Shown here one piece after another: positions 45,795 through 57,591 of a stretch of 64,000 bases of DNA (the stretch's first letter is position 1; every line of letters starts with the position of its first letter). The translations under genes were made by a program, and so were the position numbers. The notes beneath the pieces are model-generated. The model saw only the letters and a list, made by a program, of their open reading frames with translations. It was not told where the DNA came from and ran no database searches. Origin of the DNA: Cryptomeria japonica (taxonomy: Eukaryota; Streptophyta; Pinopsida; Cupressales; Cupressaceae); the NCBI RefSeq assembly GCF_030272615.1, contig NC_081409.1:24324406-24388405 (forward strand). Reading direction: 5' to 3'.

Positions 45795-46960
45795 TTCAAT
45801 TTAAAGATAGAAAATGCAAAATCATTAACAAGACTGGTTTGGAGATTTCAACTGGTAATCAGACTGGAGGTAATATCTTTCACTTGAACACTAGTAATAA
45901 GACATGTTTGATTGCTCATATTGATGAGAGTTGGTTATGGCATACAAGGTTATGTCATGTTAATTTTTATTTTATTGTTAAGATCAGTTCAACTAAGGCA
46001 ATTAGAGATATACCTAAGATTATGAAGCCTCATAATCCGGTATGTAAGGAATGTTAATTGGGAAAGCAAGTTAGAACTTCTTTTAAAAACATACATGGTA
46101 AATCTAATGATGTACTTGATTTGATTCACATTGACTTATGTGGTTGTGCAAGGACTAGAAGCTTTCAAGGTGATAGGTATATCATATTGATTATTGATGA
46201 TTATTCTAGAATGATGTGGGTGACTTTTCTAAGGGAGAAGTCTGAAGCTTTTGAGAAATTCAATATCTTTAAATCAAAAGTTAAAACTGAAATGATTGAA
46301 AATCAAATGTCTAAGATCGGATCAAGGCAGTGAGTTCACTTCTCATCAATTTAACAACTATTGTGAGATAAATCAAATCAGGATACAGTTATCTGCACCT
46401 AGAACTCCTCAGCAAAATGGAGTAGTGGAAAGAAAGAACATAACCATTTTGGATGCAGCAAGACCTATGATGATGGAATCCAAATTGCCTCATATCTACT
46501 AGAGAGAAGCAGTGAGTACAATAGTATACACATTCAACAAAGTTCACAACAAAGGTGAAACCGGTAAGACCCCTTATGAACTATGGTTTGGACATACACC
46601 TACTATTAAGTATTTCAGAATATTTGGAAGTAAATGCTATATCAAAAGAGATGGTTCAATTGGAACGTTTGATCCTAGATGTGATGAAGGTGATGAAGGG
46701 TTTTTCTTTTATTACTCAATTCAAAGAAAAGCATATAGATGTTATAACAAAAGATTATAGAAAATTGTGGAAAGTGCTAATGTGAAAGTGGATGAACAGT
46801 ACACAAATCATTTTATATCATATGATAGGGAACCGGTAGTGGAAATGATCATAATTGAACTGGCAATGCCTCAACCGGTACAGGAAGCTGAGACAATTAC
46901 ACCGACACAATCAGAAAATTCAACAGTGACTGATGATCAAGGCAGTGAACTTGAAGTTTA
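45795..46960 (+). pseudogene. F pol: integrase
   Basis: F resumes after G. WLWHTRLCHVNF and the VCKEC end of the HHCC finger, LIHIDLCGCARTRSFQGDRY, IIDDYSRMMWVTFLREKSEA, SDQGSEFTSHQFN, APRTPQQNGVVERKN (core), then YELWFGHTPTIKYFRIFGSK and the linker. The copia integrase is readily recognised; a few breaks. Confidence 0.9.
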
Positions 46961-47049
46961 GAAGACACCAAGGTATGTAAGATTAAATCATTCTGAAGAT
47001 CAAATCATTGGAGATAGGAACAAGGGAGTTATGACTAGAAGAAGAATGG

Positions 47050-48560
47050 CAAATGAAGAGGTATGTCTTATTTCTCAAGTTGAACTGGTAATTGTTATTG
47101 AAGCTTGTAAGGATAAAAATTGGTTAAAGGCTATGGAAGATGAATTAGATTAGATAGAGAAGAATAAAACTTGGACTTTAATTCCTCGGCTTAAAAATAA
47201 GAATGTTATTGGAACTAAATGGGTTTCTAGGAATAGACTGAATAAGGATGGTCAAGTTGTAAGAAAAAGGCTAGATTGGTTTGTAAAGGATATTCTCAAA
47301 TGGAAGGAATTGATTATGGTGAGACATTTGCACATGTAGCTAGAATTGAAGTTGTTAGACTATTTCTTGCCGATGCAGCTTATAAAAACTATAAGGTTTA
47401 TCAAATCGATGTTAAATGTGCATTTTTGAATGGTGAACTTGAGGAAGAACTATACATTGAACAACCTGATGGATTTTCACGGACAGATGATAAAGATATG
47501 GTTTATAGATTTAAGAAATCTTTATATGGTTTGAAACAAGCTCCTAAATCTTGGTATGCAAGGTTGGATAAATATCTTTTGAAGCTTGGTTTTACTAAAG
47601 GCAGTACTGATAGTAACTTATATTATAAGACCACTGATAATGATATTCTAATTATTGAAGTATTTGTTGATGATATCATTTTTGGAGGAGAAGATAAATT
47701 GTGCATGGAATTTGCTAACAATATGAAGAATGAATGTGAAATGTCCATGATTGGTGAGATGAAATTTTTCTTAGGTTTGTAGATTACTCAAACTGACAAA
47801 GACATTTTTATCTGTCAAACTAAGTATCTAAGGGAATTGTTGAAGAAGTTTGGTATGGATAATTCCAAACCGGTAAGTACTCCTATGGCGACAATTGAGA
47901 AATTATCTATCAAGGATACTTCTACACCGGTAAATCCGACAAGGTATAAGTCTATGATTGGTGGTCTGTTATATCTAACTCAAAGTAGACTAGATATTAT
48001 GAATGCAGTAAGTATTGTTCCGAGATATCAAAGTAATCCTAAATAAAATCATGAATTTGAAGTAAAGAGGATATTCTGATATTTGCAAGGAACAACAGAA
48101 TATGGATTATGGTATTCTAAAAATGATGATTTATCTTTATGTGCATATACTGACTCAGATTGGGTAGGAGACACTGATGACAAGAAGAGCACTTCTAGTG
48201 GAGCTTTCTTTCTTGGAAAGAAACTGGTTTCATGGATTAGCAAAAAATAGTCATGCATTTCTTTATCTATTGTAGAAGCTGAGTATGTTGCAGCAACAAC
48301 TAATTGCACTCACATTTTGTGGATGAAGAAAATGTTGAAGGATATCAGGGTAAATTGTAGTGAACTCATAGTTATCTACTATGATAACTCTGCAGCTATT
48401 GATATGTCTAAAAATCTGGTATTTTACTCTAAGACTAAGCATATATCAATAAAGTATAACTTTATGAAGGACAAGGTAAAAGGAAAGGAAGTCAAATTGG
48501 TTTATGTGAACACTAAAGAATAGATTGCAGATATATTTAGAAAACTGCTATCTAAGGAAT
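47050..48560 (+). pseudogene. F pol: reverse transcriptase and RNase H
   Basis: [59 protein letters not shown] and EVFVDDIIFGGEDK (RT), then NSKPVSTPMATIEKL, TRYKSMIGGLLYL, the SDWVGDTDDKKSTS zone, VIYYDNSAAIDMSKN and YSKTKHISIKYNFMKD (RNase H). Good match to the A pol in order and wording. Fossil. Confidence 0.9.
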
Positions 48561-48977
48561 CGTTTGAGTATCTGAGAGATAGGTTAGGGGTTTCCACCCC
48601 TCCAACAAATACTTGATTGATGCAGATTGTCATCAATTCGATGTGCATTATTAGAGACATTATTCATTCTGGTACTGATGAGTGGTGTTACTACTCAGGG
48701 GGAGTAGTCAGCTTTGAGATTCAGAGGTTTACATTATTGCTTTGATATTTTTATCAGATTTTTGGCATTGATGTCAAAGGGGGAGAGATATTGAGGTGAA
48801 AAATAGGAGTTGTATACATTGGGGGAGAGATATATTTAGAACTTTATAGAGATATCATTCACATAGGGAATTCAAGAGATTGTTGTTTGTCTTCCACAGG
48901 GGGAGACTTGTTTGGTATTTATTGGTACTTAGATGTTTTTCACATCTAGTGTTGCCATCAATGCCAAAGGGGGAGAT
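48561..48977 (+). other. F 3' region with five polypurine tracts
   Basis: GGGGGAG tracts occur at about 48698, 48779, 48821, 48899 and 48969. The last (AAAGGGGGAGAT) abuts the right LTR and is the expected plus-strand primer. No coding sequence. Confidence 0.8.
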
Positions 48978-50084
48978 TGTTGGTATTATGGATGAATTGA
49001 TTATGTGTTGCATTGATGTTTTGTCATTGATATCTAGCTATTATGGTTGGTTACCGACACTAGCTGTTATGGTTGGCTATCGACAGACAAGTTTTAGTTA
49101 ACGGTAGAAGATCTAGTGTTACAAGTAGAAGAGACTATCTATTGGACACTTCCGGTATGTTTGGATCTATGGAATGTGATTGGTTACATGTGATACATGC
49201 TTCTGGAGAATGTTTTGGTAAATTGGTACTGGCTTGGTAATTGGATGCTATCATACACTCTTGTAAACCCTTACTAACATTGGTTTAAGGCTTTACCGAC
49301 ACAGCTTTCACTTAGGAATCGTGATAGGATGCATAAGTGATGTTGGTGTGGTTTCTAGATGGATTTCAAGATGCTGAAGATGTTTTTTGATCATGCTTCA
49401 ACTGATTGAAGACATTGCTTTGGCATGGTGGACCCAGAATAGGTCTGATGCCTATCTAGGTTATGGATTGGTATCATGTTAACATGTATTCCACATGTTA
49501 CCGGGACGATTTATGGATTTGTTAGTATTGTTTTGGTCTTAAGCCGACATGGCATATCATATGCAAAGGATCAGGTTGATCGTAGGTGATCGAATTGGGT
49601 GAGCTTAACCAAGACTATAATCAGACATGATAGATGCTATCTCTGGCAGTTCATTATTCTGGGTTATTGTCCATTTATCTTGAGATGGTTGTAGCCTCTT
49701 TGTAGTTAGTGAGACTCTTTTGTAATGAGCGGTACGCTCTAGGTAGTGTGCCTTCCTACATGTGCAGGGCCCTCATTGTATCACATACTTTTTACTGAAG
49801 TATCATCTGACTGTGGGCAGGCTTCCCATCGTGGTTTTTCCCTTCTCGAGTTTTCCACGTACAAATCATTGTGTTATGTGGTATGGTTGATTTGCATTGA
49901 TTATCTATTTAATTGTTAAGTACATTGTTTACCAGTATATGTGTCTACCAGCATCTGTTTCTGCTTTACCGGTATTTGAATGTTTACGTTCTCTTGTTTA
50001 AGGTTGTATTGTGGATTGAATGTTATAATCTGTTAACAATTGATTCACCCCCACTCTCTCAGTTGTTCACTGGTTATCCTAACA
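48978..50084 (+). repeat. F 3' LTR
   Basis: 1107 bp, TGTTGGTATTATGG to TATCCTAACA, followed by AAAGT. Confidence 0.9.
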
Positions 50085-50322
50085 AAAGTAAGATAAAAAG
50101 CATCTAGGAAGATCAAGAGGGGGTCTAGCAGTTGGAGGAAGTCAAAAGCAAGGAATGATCTGAAGATCAAGAGATGGTTAGAAATTATTAGGCAAAAAAA
50201 ATATTGGAGAAAGTCAGAAGACTTGGTTATGGATATCAAAAAGAGATAAAAGAAAAAGACTGTAGTCACTACCAAGGGACTTTGAGTATGTTGAAGCATT
50301 GATGGTCAAAATTAAAGGGGAG
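50085..50322 (+). repeat. H internal unit 1, remainder
   Basis: Continues unit 1 after F. Ends in the polypurine tract AAATTAAAGGGGAG before the LTR at 50323. Confidence 0.8.
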
Positions 50323-50823
50323 TGTTGGAAGACTTAATTTATCCCACCATGCAGTAGTCGAGTAACAGTTAAATGATGTTTCATTGGATTTCATGGAAAA
50401 TGCAGTTCCACCACAACTGGGTCACCGTCATGCACTGTCATCACCATGCTATAGTTTGTGGCTTAGTTATATATTAACTCAATAATAGATTTAGTTTGCA
50501 TTGAGTTTAGATAATCCCCTTGTGCATGTAATGCATGAAATATATGAAACAAATAGTGCTTCATCTCATTGTTTATTTGTTTGTCATCACGTTGGATGAA
50601 TTTGCATGTAATGCATGTCATAGTTTACTATAACAGCCAAGTCCTCGATAAAAACAGAGGCTTGTCACGGTCTGAGATTGAGTCCAAGGAGAAGCTTGAG
50701 AAGAGGCAATGTAATCTATTTGAATTAATCAATAAAAAAAGTTAAATTTCTATTTTGTGCAGCAACACCATAGTTCCTGTGTTTTTTTTGTGTTTGCTTT
50801 GTTTTTCTATCCTTTGTTTTTCA
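50323..50823 (+). repeat. H LTR 1
   Basis: 501 bp, TGTTGGAAGACTTAATT to TTTGTTTTTCA, followed by the primer site TGGTATCAGAGC (50827-50838). Confidence 0.85.
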
Positions 50824-52436
50824 TATTGGTATCAGAGCTAGGCGAGAGGAGAATGTTAGAATCTTGGGTGATAGGAAGACCCACAAAGAAAAGAGGTAGA
50901 GAAGGCTGAAGATTGAAGGGTTAAAGAATCCACATGAGACAAATTGATTATCCAATATCATTGCATGGTCTGCATCCACAACAAAGAAGAAGAAAGTCAA
51001 AGTTTTTCTAGCTGAACAATTACAAAAGTCAAAGTTTTTGTTGTTCTAAGGTGAAAAGAGATAAGAGGAATAAGAGAAAGTTGCCAAAATAAGAAGCTAC
51101 AATTAATTAGTGAGAAGAAAAATTGTGTGAAGAAGTCCTTGAAGTCAAGGAAGATTGTGAAGCTAAATATCAAGTTAACTCTAGTAAACGAATGAAGAAA
51201 GTTGAAGATGGAAAGGGGTCCGCAGAAGTAGACAGTCGTAGCTCTCAAGTAACCAAGCATGGAAGATAAGGAGGTTGTGATAGAAGAGGCTATGAGAATA
51301 GCATAATTAGGAAAGTAGATTATTCAGCCGTTTCTAGTTCAAAGGAGATTTAATTTATCAGAAGCCACTGAGGTTGCCAAGTTTGAAGACATTGGAGAAA
51401 AGAAAGAAAGAGATCAATTCTTAAGAATCGAATGTTAAAGACATTGAAGAGCTTGGTATGAACATAGAAGTCATAAAGAGTTCGCTATTGCCAAGAGCTT
51501 TGGAGATTGTAGAGATTTGGAGATCGTTCTAATGAGTCATTGGTCATGTTGAAGTTGTAGCTTAAGGAGGGAGAGCCTGCATAGCTAGTCATGCATGAGG
51601 TCTAGAAGAGATCAAAAGTAAATTGAAGTTTGAAAAAGACCCTGAAGAGCTTAGAGATTAGGAGAAATTTGATTTTAAAAAAATAGAAAACCCAAATCAG
51701 ATTGTGGGTAATGTGAGGAAATTGCGATAGCAGGAAGGAGCAACTAAAAAGAAGAAGAAATCTTGCAGAAGCAAAGATAAATGATTAGTTTTTTGTGGTC
51801 ATATGAAACCACTTGTATGTGAAATTTGTGGTCAGATAGAAACCACTTAGTGTGATTGTTCGTGGTAACCCAAAACCACCTCAAATTTGTATTGGTTAGA
51901 GATAAGGTGCAAGATCCTAAGGTGATCATGGGAAAGAGAAAGGTCTAAACACTACCAGTTAGGTGTTTGAAGAAATTGTCGCAACAGTTGAAGAATCTGG
52001 AGAACAATAAGAAAGCAAATGATGCGATAAAGTGTGTATTTGAAGTCAAATAAGAGAAAAAAGATCACAACAAGGAAGAGATAGAATATTATGGCAAAGT
52101 AGAAGTTGATCCAGTCCTAGCTGAAATAGTAAAGAAAGTTTCTAGTTTAATGTTAGAAGACAAGGAGGAAGATTGTGGCTAGTAAAAAGCCACCACAAAA
52201 AGTAAGATAAAAAAGATCTAGGAAGATCAAGAGGAGGTCTAGCAGTTGGAGGAAGTCAAAAGAGAGGAATGATCGGAAGATCAAGAGATGGTTAAAAATT
52301 ATCAGGCAAAGAAAATATTGGAGAAAGTCGGAAGACTTGGTTATGGATATTAGAAAGAGACAAAAGAAAAAGACTCTAGTCACTACCAAGGGACTTTGAG
52401 TATGCTAAAGAATTCATTGTTGAAATTAAAGGGGAG
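50824..52436 (+). repeat. H internal unit 2
   Basis: About 1.6 kb. A primer site at the start, Lys/Glu-rich non-conserved coding traces, the same acidic peptide region as unit 1 near 51965-52185, and a polypurine tract at the end. No gag, protease, integrase or RT seen. Confidence 0.8.
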
Positions 52437-52936
52437 TGTTGGAAGACTTAATTTCTCCCACGATGGAGCAGTCGAGTAACAATTAAATGATGTTTCATTG
52501 TATTTCATTAAAAATGTAGTTCCACCGCAACTGGGTCACCGTCATGCACTATAACTGCCATGCTACAGTTTGTGGCTTAGTTATATATTGATTCAATAAT
52601 AGATTTAGTTTGCATTGAGTTTAGATAAGGCCTTGTGCATGTAATGCATGAAATGTATGAAAGAAATAGTGCTTCATCTCACTGTTTATCTATGTGTCAT
52701 CATGTTGGATGAATTTGCATGTAATGCATGTCATAGTTTACTTTAACGACCAAGTCCTCTATGAAAAGAGAGGCTTATTGTTGTATGAGATTGAGCCCAA
52801 GGAGAAACCTAAGAAGAAGCAAAGTAATCTGTTTGAATTAATCAATAAAAAAAGTTAAATTTCTATTTTGTGCAGCAACACCATAATTCCTATGTTTTTT
52901 TTGTGTATGCTTTTTTTTTGTATCCTCTCTTTTTCA
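52437..52936 (+). repeat. H LTR 2
   Basis: 500 bp, same ends as LTR 1. Confidence 0.85.
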
Positions 52937-54525
52937 TATTAGTACCAGAGCTAGGTGAAAGGAGAAGGTTAGAATCTTGGTTGATAGGAATACTGCCAAA
53001 GAAAAGAGGCAGAGAAGGCTGAAGATCGAAGGGATAAAGAAGCCACAGGAGATAAATTTATTACGCAATATCATTGCATGGTCTGCATCCACAACAAAGA
53101 AGAAGAATGTCAAAGTTTTTGCTAGCTAAACAATTACAAAAGTCAAAGTTTTTGTTGTTCTAAGATGAAAAGAGATTGGAGGAATAAGAGAAAGTTGCCA
53201 AAATAAGAGGCTACAATTAATTTGTGAGAAGATAAATTGTGTGACGAAGTCCCTGAAGTCAAGGAAGATTGTGAAGCTATAATATCAGGTAAAGTCTTGT
53301 AAACAAATGAAGAAAGTTGAAGATGGAAAGGGGTCCGCATAAGTAGATAGCTGTAGCTATCAAGTAACCAAGCATGAAAGATAAGGAGGTTGTGAGAAAA
53401 GAGGTCATGAGAATCGCATAATTCAGAAAGGAGATTATTCAACTGTAGTTGGTTCAAAGGAGTAGAATCCACTGAGGTTGTGAAGTCTAAAGATATTGGA
53501 GAAAAGAAAGAAAGAGATCGGTTCTGAATAATCTAATGGTAAAGATATTGAAGAGCTTGGTGTGAACGTAGCAGTCAGAAGGAGTTTGCTATTGCCAGGT
53601 GCTTTGGAGATTGTAGAGATATGAAGATCGTATTAACGAGTCATTGGTCATGCTGAAGCTGTAGCTTAAGGAGGGAGAGCCTGCATTGGTAGTCATGAAT
53701 GAGCTCTAGAAGAGATCAAAAGTAAATTGAACATTGAAAAAGAGCTTGAAGAGCTTAGATTTTTGAAAAATAGAAAACCCAAATCAGATTGTGGGTAATG
53801 TGAGGAAATTGCGATAGAAGGAAGGAGCAACTGAAAAGAAGAGGAAATCATACAGAAGCAAAGAGCAATGATTAGTTTTTTGTGGCCATATGTAACCACT
53901 TGTATGTGAGATTTGTGGTCAGCTAGAAACCACTTAGTGTGATGGTTCGTGGTAACCCAAAACCACCTCAAATTTATATTGGTTAGAGATAAGGTGCAAG
54001 ATGCCAAGGTGATCATGACAAAGAGAAAGGTCTAAAGACTACCGGTTAGGTGTTTGAAGAAATTCTCGCAACAGTTGAAGAATTTGGAGAACAATAAGAA
54101 AGCAGATGATGAGATAAAATGTGCGTTTGAAGTCAAAGATGAAAAAAAGATCACAACCAACAAGAGATAGAATATTATGGCAAAAGTAGAAGTTGATCCA
54201 GTCCTAGCTGAAATAGTAAAGAAAGTTTCTAGTTTAATGTTAGAAGACAAGGAGGAAGATTGTGGATAGTAAAAAGCCGCCACGAAAAGTAAGATAAAAA
54301 TGATCTAGGAAGATCGAGAGGAGGTCTAGCAGTTGGAGGAAGTCAAAAGAAAGGAATGATCTGATGAAGATCATGAGATGGTTAGAAATTATCAGGCAAA
54401 AAAAAATATTGGAGAAAGTCAGAAGACTGTTGTGGATATCAAAAAGAGACAAAAGAAAAAGATTGTAGTCACTACCAAGGGAGTTTGAGTATGCTGAAGC
54501 ATTCATGGTCGAAATTAAAGGGGAG
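52937..54525 (+). repeat. H internal unit 3
   Basis: About 1.6 kb, homologous to units 1 and 2 throughout, with a diverged primer site at its start. Confidence 0.8.
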
Positions 54526-55023
54526 TGTTGGAAGACTTAATTTCTCCCACCATGCAGCAGTCGAGTAACAGTTAAATTATGTTTCATTGGATTTCATGGA
54601 AAATGCAGTTCTACCGCAACTGGGTCACCGTCATGCACTGTCACCGCCATGCTACAGTTTGTGGCTTAGTTATATATTAATTCAATAATAGATTTAGTTT
54701 GCATTGAGTTTAGATAAGCCCTGTGCATGTAATGCATGAAATTTATGAAACAAATAGTGTTCCATCTCACTGTTTATCTGTCTGTCATCACGTTGGATGA
54801 ATTTGCATGTAATGCATGTCATAGTTTACTGTAATGGCCAAGTCCTCTATAAAAAGAGAGGCTTATTACTGTCTGAGATTGAACCCGAGGAGAAGCCTGA
54901 GAAGAGGCAATGTAATCGGTTTTAATTAATCAATAAAAAAAGTTAAATTTCTATTTTGTGCAGCAGCACTATAATTCATGTGTTTTTCTGTGTATGCTCT
55001 ATTTTTGTATCCTCTGTTTTTCA
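54526..55023 (+). repeat. H LTR 3 (right end of the array)
   Basis: 498 bp. Contains a TATAAAAA box at about 54848 in the context CCTCTATAAAAAGAGAGG, and AATCAATAAAAAAAG near 54927 as a possible poly(A) signal. Directly followed by NLR coding sequence rather than by another internal unit. Confidence 0.82.
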
Positions 55024-55025
55024 AT

Positions 55026-55506
55026 CTGGTATCAAAATGTCAACAAGTGTCCTAGAACCGGGCTGAATATGCAGACCTCTTGAAAGACATGTGCAAACTT
55101 GTATATCATATGAAGAGGTTATACATTTTTATTGAGGAAAAAGAAATAATAGAAGAAAAATTGACCAAATCCATAGAATATATCGTTCGAGGATCAATAT
55201 TTTGTGTTTCCCAGTTAGATTCGGGAAAAATTTCCAGGTCTGTGCCCTGTTCTCAACACGATTTATGGCGTAGTTTTATTTTGTTACTATTATATTTCTC
55301 TTCATTAAATTCACAGTCTGAGTCACCCTTAGGGATTTTATGTTGCAGCTTCTTAAAGTCATCAATAAACGCTACTAATGTGAACGAGATTAGCACCAAA
55401 ATAAGTAGCCTTCATCAGGATCTGCAGTTAATTGCTTTAACAGAAATATTGGCGAATCAATCAGTTGCTCTTCCTCCATCACAGACACGCTTTCCAAAGG
55501 ATACAG
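55026..55506 (+). pseudogene. NLR exons 1 (3' part) and 2: N-terminal helical domain
   Basis: Immediately after the H LTR the frame reads LVSKCQQVS, a stop, then NRAEYADLLKDMCKLVYHMK and a Glu/Lys-rich helix, as in RPW8/CC-type NLR starts. An intron 55238-55348 has donor CAG|GTCTGT and acceptor TTGCAG, with matching phase. Exon 2 continues NVNEISTKISSLHQDLQL and ALPPSQTRFPKDT, the usual lead-in to NB-ARC, ending at a GTAATT donor (55507). The true start codon would lie upstream of H, outside the window. Confidence 0.75.
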
Positions 55507-56132
55507 GTAATTACAAACAAGTCATTCCTTTTCAGTTTACGATCTGCTTGCCAATCGATTGCATTTTGTAGAAATATTGTTGTCGAATATTTGCCATGCC
55601 CCTTTTAGCCTCGCTGAGAAGCTATTGTGATTATTTTTTGAAGCTTTAACTTGATTTTCACTTTTCACAAGCATGTTAAATCTACAACGAAACAGATGCT
55701 TTCATGGCCACAATTTCTTTTCCTACTCGATAACTTTAATCTTGGTTTTGGAATTAAAAATAATATTTACTAACGCATTATTTTAAGAGAATGGATCTTA
55801 ACTAATATAAACCTCTTAATAGAACTTTTTTCTTTTAAGTATAGGAAAAAATAAATCATAATTTTTTATTTATTTGGATACCAATCGAACTATACATGAT
55901 TTAATTTTATTTCTTATATTAATTAAATTTTCATTTAAAAAGAATCTGTTTGTCTAAGTTAAAAATCATATTTAAAAAAAGATGACACTTTTATAATACT
56001 TTAAAGTTGCACTGCATCAAATTTTAACTAATCAATTTGCTTCCCCAATAATCTTAAATTACTTGCATGATTTAAATCAAATTTATTTAAGCTCTCCACC
56101 AAATTTTAACTAATCAATTTGCCTTTCCCAAT
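55507..56132 (+). other. NLR intron or decayed exon, AT-rich
   Basis: About 620 bp without recognisable coding sequence. In related genes the P-loop would be encoded at the start of the next exon, but none is found here. Near the end, a segment of about 38 bp (ATTTTAACTAATCAATTTGC...) is duplicated at 56026 and 56103. Confidence 0.6.
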
Positions 56133-56337
56133 AATCAATTTGAAAACATTTTGAGAAATGCCTTTACGACATACACAGGTGGAAGACCAATAGAATTGGA
56201 AGACGATACAAATGACAGAGAAAAGTTAATAGACGATTTTACATGTGCAACAAATAAGCCTATGTTTCTGTTTATTGATAATGTTTTGCTTGCACAAGAT
56301 TTGAAGAAAATCTTGCCCGAAGAATCGGAAGGCCTTC
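56133..56337 (+). pseudogene. NLR NB-ARC piece with kinase-2 motif
   Basis: NQFENILRNAFTTYTGGRPI, then PMFLFIDNVLLAQDLKKIL. FLFIDNV is the kinase-2/Walker B strand (usual LLVLDDVW; here Asp-Asn). The P-loop half of the domain is missing upstream. Ends at CCTTC (56333-56337), the duplication made by insertion I. Confidence 0.85.
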
Positions 56338-56566
56338 TGTTGGGATGTGAAGCCTGACTCTTCATTTCACCTTCCCATCTGTGTCTCTTTGTCTTCCCTT
56401 GAAGACTATTGTATATATATGAGGGCAAACCCCTGTGTATGCAAGCTGCAACAATAATAAACATCTATGCTCTGCTTTCTAGTGGATGTAGCCAAATTGG
56501 TGAACCACGTTAAATATTGTGTTGTGTATAAAATTGTGTGTTCCCAATTTGTCTTCTGTTTTAACA
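56338..56566 (+). repeat. I 5' LTR
   Basis: 229 bp, TGTTGGGATGTGAAGCC to CTGTTTTAACA. Holds a TATATATATGAGGG promoter-like box at about 56411. Confidence 0.92.
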
Positions 56567-56568
56567 AT

Positions 56569-56580
56569 TGGTATCAGAGC
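56569..56580 (+). other. I primer-binding site
   Basis: TGGTATCAGAGC, initiator-Met tRNA type. Confidence 0.92.
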
Positions 56581-57135
56581 CTCTAAGGTTCTAGGAAGAG
56601 CAGAGAGGAAGTGAATAATGAAAGGTAATAGAGTTTGCATAATAAGGTCCTCCAAAAACCTATATTGTCAATGACCGTTAAACGAAATCTCCTAGGATGA
56701 ACGGGCATGCAGAAACAGTGCCAAAATAGAATAATTTGAGTTTCCTAAATTTAAGTGTTTATCTGACATGGGCTTAATGGGGCTTACCATGTTTAGTGAT
56801 ATTAAAATAGATATGGTGATTCATTAACTGCATTGAGTGGATAGAAATATCTCCACAACATAACCTATCAAGATTCTTACTAGCATGCAGAGGAAGAGTG
56901 GTCAAATATTGCTAATTTTGGCAGCAGTTGTGAGGTAGATGAAGGTGCGGAAGAAAACGTCAAAGAAGGAGCAAACCTTATTTTTGTAGTGAAGGTAGAC
57001 TAGTATCTTTCTTCTCTAGAAATTGTTGGCAGTTGTGAAGGAGAAGGATATGTGAGCTGATGATAAGAAGACCAGGAGGAGCTTGCAGGAGAGTGGAAGG
57101 CAAAGATTAAGCCCACAGTAGTGGACCACAGGAGG
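56581..57135 (+). other. I interior before the first captured gene
   Basis: No gag opening or other domain recognised; purine-rich toward 56940-57130. Confidence 0.45.
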
Positions 57136-57163
57136 ATCAAATGGAGGAGAAACAACTCGTGTA

Positions 57164-57556
57164 ATGGCCTCCAAAATTTGCAGAGAGCTGGAGAATGTGT
57201 TTGTAACCGTAGAGGTGAATGAGATTGATCCAAGGCATACAATTGTGAAAGAAATCATGAAAATGACTATAGGTGGAGGTCATGTTGTGGTCCACGATGT
57301 AGGAAGGGAAGGGCTGATGATGAAAGGGTTTGCCATGAGACTCTTTCACCTAGATCTCAAAACTGCCTGCATGGGGGATATGACTGCACCACATGTCGGC
57401 CCTTTTGAGTTGCTGATTGCAAGCGCGGCTTCGGGATGGTTTGGAAGTGTAAATGCAATAATTGCGCGGGGAGATTTTTTGTTGAATATTCGAATCACAA
57501 GTGGGACGGGCTTTCTGAAAAACACTAGCTATAGTATATATATATTTTTCCCTTAA
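57164..57556 (+). pseudogene. Captured SIS-domain sugar-phosphate isomerase fragment
   Basis: MASKICRELENVFVTVEVNE starts at a native-looking Met, followed by HVVVHDVGREGLMMKGFAMR, LDLKTACMGDMTAPHVG and ELLIASAASGWFGSVNAI. This matches plant SIS (sugar isomerase) proteins related to 3-hexulose-6-phosphate isomerase, which bind phosphosugars. About the first 105 residues are recognisable before the match is lost, and the rest of the domain is absent. Inside retroelement I and intron-less, so a captured cDNA-like copy, not a working gene. Confidence 0.78.
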
Positions 57557-57591
57557 TTTTCAAAGGGAGGTTTGGGGTTTGGACCTCAGAA

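Larger units (their letters stand above)
38108..50084 (+). mobile_element. Element F: Ty1/copia retrotransposon, split by element G
   Basis: Both LTRs (38108-39381 and 48978-50084), primer site, gag, protease, integrase, RT, RNase H and polypurine tract on the + strand, with AAAGT on both sides (38103-38107, 50085-50089). Excluding G it is about 7.0 kb. All domains are present, with around ten breaks. Similar in type to A but a different family. Confidence 0.93.
37241..55023 (+). mobile_element. Element H: tandem LTR-internal-LTR-internal-LTR array (interrupted by F)
   Basis: Own sequence is 37241-38107 and 50085-55023; F occupies the gap, and C interrupts the first visible internal unit on its left. 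Three about-500-bp LTRs start at 50323, 52437 and 54526, each preceded by a polypurine tract AAAGGGGAG. The first is followed by the primer site TGGTATCAGAGC (50827) and the second by a diverged version (52940). The internal units are about 1.6 kb and have no gag or pol, so this is a non-autonomous copia-type element multiplied head to tail, probably by LTR-LTR recombination. Confidence 0.85.

Noticed and set aside
55024-55040. TGGTATCAAAATG after H LTR 3 looks like a primer-binding site
   Set aside because: It departs from TGGTATCAGAGC at the 3' half and reads in frame as LVSKCQQVS into the NLR exon, so I take it as host coding sequence; the resemblance is chance or a target preference.
55080-55571. 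One continuous 163-residue protein
   Set aside because: The middle is an intron with good splice sites (55238-55348) and the end runs past a GTAATT donor, so it is two NLR exons rather than one frame.
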